A stretch of DNA of 64,000 nt, taken from Flavobacterium sp. MFBS3-15 (lineage in GTDB: Bacteria; Bacteroidota; Bacteroidia; Flavobacteriales; Flavobacteriaceae). The DNA lies in assembly GCF_026107645.2 (NCBI RefSeq), contig NZ_JAPCHV010000013.1:62001-126000 (forward strand), read 5' to 3'. Position numbers and translations under genes: made by a program. Below, one piece after another: positions 58,918-64,000 of the stretch. The number at the start of each line of letters is the position of its first letter. Within the stretch, counting starts at the first letter, position 1. The notes beneath the pieces are model-generated. The model was not told the origin of the DNA, made no database searches, and worked only from the letters and a program-made list of their open reading frames with translations.

Positions 58918-58960
58918 TATTTAATTTTTTTGTTGTGCACAGTCAAGGCGATTTAAAATT

Positions 58961-59410
58961 CTAATAAAAGAGGCTTTTAGCCTTATCAAGCGCGATAGCC
59001 ATATCAAAGCCTTTGCCCAGCGTGCCTTTAAAGAGGTCACCTTCACTTTTAATGCGCGCAATGGCATTTTTAATCGTAAAGTCTTTCATTTGCAATCCTT
59101 TTTTTACCTCATCCCAGTGCAGCGGCATGGAAACCGTTGCGCCGGGTTTGGGTCGCAGCGAATAGGCGCAGGCAATGGTAGCCCCGGGCCTGTTCTGCAA
59201 GAAGTCCAGGTACATTTTTCCTTCACGATCTTTTATTTTCCTCTCAAGTGACGTAAAATCAGCCAGATTGCTATGCACAATCGAAACCAGCAGCTTTGCG
59301 AACATCTGCGATTGGTCATAACTGTATTTTGCACCTAATGGAATATAAATATGTATACCGGCAGAGCCGGAGGTCTTTACGTAGCTTACGACATTTATGG
59401 CATCCAACAT
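58961..59410 (-). pseudogene. LigD-type polymerase/primase domain, 5'-truncated
   Basis: 149 codons of the archaeo-eukaryotic primase domain of LigD: SYVKTSGSAGIHIYIPLGAK (catalytic region), EGKMYLDFLQNRPGATIACA, YSLRPKPGATVSMPLHWDEV. About 120 or more N-terminal residues with the first catalytic aspartates are missing: homology begins at MLDAINV (59410) and stops exactly at junction repeat D. The full domain takes part in NHEJ with Ku; no ligase or Ku gene is present. Confidence 0.8.
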
Positions 59411-59414
59411 TAGC

Positions 59415-59481
59415 GAGTTTCAAATAATTTTGGTTTAATGTGCCATGATTTTGCCACAAATTTGTTACTTTATTAAAGAAC
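59415..59481. repeat. Junction repeat D
   Basis: TTCAAAT (59419), 24 nt, TTTGCCACAA (59450-59459), 13 nt, TTAAAGAAC (59473-59481). It begins directly upstream of the first surviving codons of the LigD gene. Confidence 0.65.
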
Positions 59482-59543
59482 AATTTATCCAACATTTCCT
59501 GAACCTTAAATTAAAGCACAATGTGGCTAACTAGACTGGCAAG

Positions 59544-60185
59544 CTAGCTAGATTTTAAAGGTCGTGAAACAAAATCAGAAAAGCCTGCCACTAATACCAA
59601 GGGTTCTAAATAATGTGGATTTTTTGTAATTTTACCGTCTTTGATCACGTACGGATGAGTAAGCAATACTTCCGATAGCGTATCCTCGCTGAAACTGTTG
59701 ACGTCATACATGCAAATCAGTGAACAGGAGTGTTTTGCTGTAAGCACATTGAGGCTGGCCTCATAAGCCAGTAGCTCATTGGTACCAGGAAGATTCTTTA
59801 GCGCCCAAACCATATCTCCGCAAGCCCGGACACTTTCGTATCCGGCCCTTGATGCAGATAATAAAGTTTTCTCGAGCATATCATGCATCCTGTCAGCAGT
59901 AAATTCGCCTCCTTTGATGTAGGTGTCTTCCGAGGCTAAAATTTCCAATTGGCCGCTCGCCATTTTTTCAGAGATGGATATTCCATTGCTGGCCAGGCAC
60001 CGGCAATGTTCGCCGTGTCGGTCTCCCTCAAGAATATTGATGACTTTGTCGTTAGCTGCCAAACCCTCCATAATGTATGGAATAATGACTTCATACTGCT
60101 GTTCTTTGGAATCAAAAAAACCGCAGATGTGCATTGGAGACATTAGAGACTCTCCGCATACTGAAAAAGGCGTTTGTGTGCTCAT
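59544..60185 (-). CDS. MEDS (DcmR-type) sensory domain protein
   Basis: 213 residues. Family hallmarks: SPMHICGFFDSKEQQYEVII, EGLAANDKVINILEGDRH, and a central GEFTADRMHDMLEKTL, RACGDMVWALKNLPG. MEDS domains act as sensory modules for small hydrocarbons or unknown cues; no kinase or HTH partner is attached. A -7-like match at 60190 would give a leaderless start or favour Met 15. Flanked by the LigD relic and a membrane protein. Confidence 0.85.
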   Translation of the reverse strand: MSTQTPFSVCGESLMSPMHICGFFDSKEQQYEVIIPYIMEGLAANDKVINILEGDRHGEHCRCLASNGISISEKMASGQLEILASEDTYIKGGEFTADRMHDMLEKTLLSASRAGYESVRACGDMVWALKNLPGTNELLAYEASLNVLTAKHSCSLICMYDVNSFSEDTLSEVLLTHPYVIKDGKITKNPHYLEPLVLVAGFSDFVSRPLKSS

Positions 60186-60251
60186 GTCCCAAATTTACAT
60201 ATTTTACTTAACATATGTGTCTATAAGGACATTGTTTTAACCACCTTCAGC

Positions 60252-60623
60252 TTACGGACCTTCCGTAATGGAATCATGGTCGTAATCGGTCAGCAGCACA
60301 TTTACAGTTGCCAGGGCAGTAAGCCCGGTATGGAACAATACTGCTTTTTTATCCTTGCGGATCATTTTCGCTGCAAACATTGCGTAAAGAAGTGCAATGT
60401 TCGCATAATCGAGTTTTTGGTGCGTTTTTACCGAAATAAGCGGGGCGAATCCTGCGTCATGGTCTGTCGCCCCATTTATGGCGACTACATTGCAGGCTAG
60501 CGCATTATAGAATTTCTGTGCTTTTGTATTTACACCCATGACTTTAGGGACCAGTAGCAGCCCCGCGACAAAGCCCCAATCGGCAGTACCATGCTGTGTT
60601 GGGGATAACATTTTTGATAACAT
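60252..60623 (-). CDS. Small membrane protein of unknown family
   Basis: 123 residues, three or four hydrophobic segments (WGFVAGLLLVPKVMGV, YNALACNVVAI, IALLYAMFAAKMI, TGLTALATVNVLL). Homologues of this length occur in Bacteroidota near stress genes, but I do not recognise a function. The motif SPTQHGTADWGF near the start is distinctive. It lies 70 nt after the SDR gene on the same strand. Confidence 0.6.
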   Translation of the reverse strand: MLSKMLSPTQHGTADWGFVAGLLLVPKVMGVNTKAQKFYNALACNVVAINGATDHDAGFAPLISVKTHQKLDYANIALLYAMFAAKMIRKDKKAVLFHTGLTALATVNVLLTDYDHDSITEGP

Positions 60624-60693
60624 ATGAATGATATATCTTTAAATGATGTGATAGAGAAGACCTGGGCATGAACCCGGGCCAAGATGAAACAAC

Positions 60694-61491
60694 CTAATTA
60701 TCTTTTGCAGGCTCTTGCTGCTTTTTCGTCTGCTCAGCAAGCACGGTATCGGGAGTGATGTTGCCTAAAGCGGTTTGCAGTTTGTTTTTGAAACCGGAAA
60801 CAACCTTGTCTTTGCCGGCCATCAGCGCATCATAGCCATCTTTCGCCACATCTGCCGGATCAGAAAGAGCATCCTTATCCTGTAATATCTTGCTATCCAG
60901 CATATCCGCCTTGCTGAAGAAGTCGGTATCGGTGGCTCCGGGCTGCAATGCAGTAACCGTAATTTGTGTGTCTTTCAGCTCCGAACGAAGTGCTTCAGAG
61001 AACGACAGTACAAAAGCCTTGGTAGCATGGTACACCGCCTGCCATGGTCCCGGAGTCTGGCTGGCAATAGAGGCCAGGTTCAGTATCTTGCCGCTATTGC
61101 GCGCCACCATTTCCTTTACAAAATGTTTGGTAAGGATTATTGTGGAAGCGATATTAAGGTCTACGATACCAAGTTCCTTGTGAATGTCATTGTCCTGGAA
61201 CAGGCCGTAGGCACCTTGCCCTGCGTTGTTTACCAGCACATCAACAAATATGCCGCGCTGCTGTATCTCTTCGCAAAGGGCAAAGGCTTCGTCCCTGTTG
61301 AAAAGGTCTTTGGCGAAGGAAATGACTTGGATGCCATTGGCACTAAATTCCTGGGCTTTCTGTTCGAGTTCCGCCTGGTGGCGGGCAACGATTATCAGGT
61401 TATAACCGTCTGCTGCGAAAAGCTTCGCCAGCTCATATCCTATCCCTTGTGTTGCGCCTGTGATAAGGGCAAAATTTTTATTTTCTGACAT
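60694..61491 (-). CDS. Short-chain dehydrogenase/reductase
   Basis: 265 residues from ATG 61491 (MSENKNFALITGATQGIGYE); a 17-codon upstream extension is not conserved-looking. Cofactor motif TGATQGIG, NNAG in LVNNAGQGAYG, catalytic Ser region NLASIASQTPGPWQ and YHATKAF (Tyr-Lys). Substrate unknown. 17 nt upstream lies the hydrolase gene's end, so the two are co-transcribed. Confidence 0.88.
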   Translation of the reverse strand: MSENKNFALITGATQGIGYELAKLFAADGYNLIIVARHQAELEQKAQEFSANGIQVISFAKDLFNRDEAFALCEEIQQRGIFVDVLVNNAGQGAYGLFQDNDIHKELGIVDLNIASTIILTKHFVKEMVARNSGKILNLASIASQTPGPWQAVYHATKAFVLSFSEALRSELKDTQITVTALQPGATDTDFFSKADMLDSKILQDKDALSDPADVAKDGYDALMAGKDKVVSGFKNKLQTALGNITPDTVLAEQTKKQQEPAKDN

Positions 61492-61508
61492 ATATTCAAA
61501 TTTTAGTT

Positions 61509-62282
61509 TTATAGGTTTGAGGCTGCTTGTGATTCCAACCATCCTGCAGCGTATTCTGCGATCTCTTCCCAGCCAGGCTGTCCGCAGATGAAATGCCCCC
61601 TATCCGGGAATTCGAGGAAAGAAGCGAGGTCGCCGGTATAGGCGTCTGCATTTTTCTTATTAAGGTCCGGCGGGATGATCTCGTCTTTTTCAGCGCCGAT
61701 GAAAAGCAGCGGCCTGGTGGTGAGTTCCGTGTCGAGGTCGCCCGGACCGAGCATGCAGTCGCGCAGCACATTGCGGCTGTCGAACGTCGCTGTCCTTTCA
61801 TAGGCTTCGTCAGATGCCTCGCGGGACATCGCATTACCGAAGGAGCCATAAAAATCATCGGCTGTCATCTCAAAGGGCTTATCGCCCATAAATGGATTAG
61901 TGATGGTCACGCTGTTCTTAAAGAACCCCCAGTCAAAAGAAAGCATCCTGTTCGGCGCAACCGAGCTTATGCAAATACCTTTGCTGCCGAGGCCTTTGTT
62001 GATCAACAGCTGTACGATTAATCCCCCAACCGAATGCCCGATGAAGATGGCTTCGCCGCCCTCCTGCTCTGCAATTTTTTGGAATTTGTCCACGACTTCC
62101 TCAAGCCTGAGATCGCCAAGGCCTGCTGGCGGGTTTGCCCTGAGCGCTGCCGGGCTGCCTTCATGCAGTGGCCATGGTTCTGCGATGCAGCTATATCCTT
62201 TAGTTATGAAATAGTCCACCCATCCTTTCCAGCTTGTATCGTTCTGGAACATTCCATGTATGAATATGATTGTCTTGCTCAT
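61509..62282 (-). CDS. Alpha/beta hydrolase
   Basis: 257 residues. IIFIHGMFQNDTSWKGWVDY (oxyanion), nucleophile in FIGHSVGGLIVQ, acid near IGAEKDEIIPP and His in RGHFICGQPGW. Cytoplasmic; typical single-domain hydrolase of the non-haem peroxidase/esterase-like kind. Between an alcohol dehydrogenase (27 nt) and an SDR (17 nt), probably one unit handling alcohols, aldehydes or esters. Confidence 0.85.
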   Translation of the reverse strand: MSKTIIFIHGMFQNDTSWKGWVDYFITKGYSCIAEPWPLHEGSPAALRANPPAGLGDLRLEEVVDKFQKIAEQEGGEAIFIGHSVGGLIVQLLINKGLGSKGICISSVAPNRMLSFDWGFFKNSVTITNPFMGDKPFEMTADDFYGSFGNAMSREASDEAYERTATFDSRNVLRDCMLGPGDLDTELTTRPLLFIGAEKDEIIPPDLNKKNADAYTGDLASFLEFPDRGHFICGQPGWEEIAEYAAGWLESQAASNL

Positions 62283-62309
62283 ATGTCTTGTTTTTGTTTG
62301 TAGTTAGCA

Positions 62310-63479
62310 TTATGCCCATGGGTCCAGCACGACCTTTACGCAGCCGTCCTCTTTTTTCTTGAAGATGTCATAACCGTGTGCAATCTCCGTAAGAGGGAGT
62401 CTGTGGGTAATGATGTCGTCAAGGGTAACCTTCCCTTCTTTCACATAGCCCAGCAACTTGTCGATGTGCTTTTGTGCCGGTGCCTGTCCGCCCTTGAGGA
62501 TGATGCCTTTGTCGAAGAATTGCCCGATTGGGAAATTGTCGTACGTAGTCGGATATACGCCCAGCACCGAAACAATCCCGCCACGGCGCACGGCGCTCAT
62601 ACAGGCTTCCAGCACTTTTACGGAACCTTTCTCAAAATTTACGACCGCCTTGGCCCTGTCTAAAAAGTTCCTGTCAGGTTCAAACCCTACGGCATCGATA
62701 CACACATCAGCGCCGCGACCCTGCGTTTTCTCACGGATCTGTTCTACCACTTCTTTCGGGCCGTCTTCCCAAAGTATCGTCTCACAGCCTGCGGTTGCCT
62801 TTGCCTTGTCCAGGCGGTATCGCAGCGTATCGACTACAATTACCCTGCCTGCTCCGCGAAGCCAGGCGCTCTTGGCGGCCATGATGCCCACGGGGCCTGA
62901 ACCGAAAATAGCTACGGTCTCACCGCCTTTTACCTCGCCCCAGTCCACACCAGTGTAACCTGTCGGGAAGATATCCGTCAGGAAAAGGACCTGCTCATCG
63001 GTTAGGTTATCCGGTACTACCCTTGGGCCAAAATTAGCATACGGCACACGTACATACTGTGCCTGCCCGCCATCGTAACCCCCGTAAAGGTCGGTGTAGC
63101 CGAAAAGGGCGCCGCCTTTTTCTGTCAGCAGCCCTCCTTCAGGGCCATAATGCTCCGGGTTGCTGTGTTCGCAATGCCCCGGCAGCTCATGGTTGCAGAA
63201 AAAGCAGGAACCGCAGGCTATCGGGAAAGGTACCACTACCCTGTCGCCGGGCCTTAGATGGGTCACCCCTTTCCCTACCTCTTCAATAATCCCCATGAAC
63301 TCATGCCCGAGGACCATTGGCCTGGGCTGCGGGATGCCGCCGGAATAAATGTGGAGGTCGGAGCCGCAAATGGCTGTAGAGGTCACCTTAAGGATAATGT
63401 CGTCGGGGTTCTGTAGTTTAGGGTCGTCGATAGTGTCACAGGAAATAGACCCCGGACCGTGGATTACGGCTGCTTTCAT
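62310..63479 (-). CDS. Zinc-dependent alcohol dehydrogenase (formaldehyde-dehydrogenase-like)
   Basis: 389 residues from ATG 63479 (MKAAVIHGPGSISCDTIDDP). Catalytic zinc ligands in ICGSDLHIYSG and GHEFMGIIEEVG; structural zinc loop with four Cys in CGSCFFCNHELPGHCEHSN; Rossmann motif FGSGPVGIMAAKSA. Size and the extra C-terminal insert (DRNFLDRAKAVVNFEKGS) match the glutathione-independent formaldehyde dehydrogenase-like subgroup. First gene of the ADH-hydrolase-SDR unit. Confidence 0.9.
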   Translation of the reverse strand: MKAAVIHGPGSISCDTIDDPKLQNPDDIILKVTSTAICGSDLHIYSGGIPQPRPMVLGHEFMGIIEEVGKGVTHLRPGDRVVVPFPIACGSCFFCNHELPGHCEHSNPEHYGPEGGLLTEKGGALFGYTDLYGGYDGGQAQYVRVPYANFGPRVVPDNLTDEQVLFLTDIFPTGYTGVDWGEVKGGETVAIFGSGPVGIMAAKSAWLRGAGRVIVVDTLRYRLDKAKATAGCETILWEDGPKEVVEQIREKTQGRGADVCIDAVGFEPDRNFLDRAKAVVNFEKGSVKVLEACMSAVRRGGIVSVLGVYPTTYDNFPIGQFFDKGIILKGGQAPAQKHIDKLLGYVKEGKVTLDDIITHRLPLTEIAHGYDIFKKKEDGCVKVVLDPWA

Positions 63480-63501
63480 AGTCTGTAGTTTTTTATGTTG
63501 G

Positions 63502-64000
63502 TTATTGCGATACAGGCCTGAAGACGGCCTGCTGCATGGAGAATTTCTTTGACGGGACATTGTTGCCCTCCGCAAGTTCGCTGAAGGCGGCGTTCATCAC
63601 CCAGGTGTCCTTTCCGTCCGTGGTAGCTGTCGACGGGTAGTTGAACCGGTCTTCCATTGCTGTGGTTTCGGTAACCCCGGCGGTCTTCCATCTGTCTTTG
63701 GTTGCAATGCGGAACACCTTGTTTACCCCGCCATTCTGCACCAGGGTGAGGGTGTTGTCGTCGTTTAGCAGCATGCCGTCCGCGCCGGGAAAAAACTGTG
63801 TTAGTCGCACTTTTTCGCCGCTGGCCGGGCTGGCAATGGTAATCTTAACCAGTGAGCCTGCCCCGTTGTTGGCGACGATAAGGAAACCCGACGGATGGTA
63901 CACGATGCCGTTGGGCCCGACACCTGCAGATTGCAGCAGTTCGCTTTTACTGAATACGGTGGCTTTGCCGGCTGCATCTATTTTGTAGACCGCATAGGCA
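63502..64000 (-). CDS. Beta-propeller (SMP-30/gluconolactonase-like) protein, 5' cut by window edge
   Basis: The frame is open to the window end, so the N-terminus is outside. The visible part has propeller-like blades (GPNGIVYHPSGFLIVANNGA, FFPGADGMLLNDDNTLTLVQ, YPSTATTDGKDTWVMNAAFS). It resembles the sugar-lactone lactonase/Vgb-type fold. It ends 22 nt before the alcohol dehydrogenase ATG on the same strand, so it heads or precedes that operon. Active-site residues cannot be judged. Confidence 0.65.
   Translation of the reverse strand, partial: AYAVYKIDAAGKATVFSKSELLQSAGVGPNGIVYHPSGFLIVANNGAGSLVKITIASPASGEKVRLTQFFPGADGMLLNDDNTLTLVQNGGVNKVFRIATKDRWKTAGVTETTAMEDRFNYPSTATTDGKDTWVMNAAFSELAEGNNVPSKKFSMQQAVFRPVSQ

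Noticed and set aside
60190..60197. A -7 element for the MEDS gene
   Set aside because: It would put the transcript start in the first ATG. The N-terminal extension before Met 15 looks like other MEDS proteins, so the long start was kept.

Overview
The window comes from a Bacteroidota chromosome, most likely Flavobacteriaceae (Flavobacterium-like). Evidence: three secreted repeat proteins carry type IX secretion (T9SS) sorting ends (5420-7345, 10372-12555, 15434-18352); many genes have the Bacteroidota sigma-A -7 motif TAnnTTTG about 15-25 nt before the start; Shine-Dalgarno sequences are weak; and families such as DUF5777, DUF3347 and fused CzcA-TolC pumps are typical of the group. No rRNA, complete tRNA, CRISPR array, transposase or integrase was found.

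1-20.2 kb looks like ordinary chromosome. It holds a WD40 protein end, a large outer-membrane protein, TPR proteins, a tight six-gene envelope operon (OB-fold lipid-anchored or membrane protein, DUF5777 barrel, cytochrome c lipoprotein, YceI, ankyrin, DOMON-like T9SS protein), a Big_2 adhesin, an ArsR-SRPBCC operon, a type B-sorted adhesin and an S41 peptidase.

20.3-59.5 kb is mosaic and looks like accreted islands. It opens with a tRNA/tmRNA-like 3' end plus terminator (20311-20390). Four copies of a structured repeat (TTCAAAT, about 24 nt, TTTGCCACAA, 24-25 nt, TTAAAG) lie at 20.4, 32.8, 53.05 and 59.45 kb and divide the region into modules. Module 1 (20.5-32.7 kb, AT-rich) has a two-component sigma-54 system, glutamate dehydrogenase with a newly noted 57-aa Cys4 protein upstream, a glutamate-synthase-like enzyme, GreA/Rnk-like proteins and AraC-type regulators. 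Module 2 (33.1-52.9 kb) is a heavy-metal island: an eleven-gene copper operon (33132-43601) and a Czc/Cus operon (44865-52498). Module 3 (53.2-59.4 kb) has an AraC regulator, a lipase-like hydrolase, a frameshifted response regulator, a class II UvrA and a LigD polymerase gene cut off exactly at the last repeat.

59.5-64 kb holds a MEDS-domain sensor, a small membrane protein, an SDR, an alpha/beta hydrolase, a zinc alcohol dehydrogenase and the start-less end of a beta-propeller protein.

Two systems stand out. (1) A nitrogen circuit: a soluble histidine kinase and NtrC-type activator sit beside two identical-architecture palindromes (GGGTAA-N3-TTACCC), one of them 109 bp upstream of a -24/-12 promoter that reads into the Cys4 gene and gdhA. 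(2) The integration-junction repeats with the decay they leave behind: truncated GreA, HMA and LigD genes and several single-base frameshifts.
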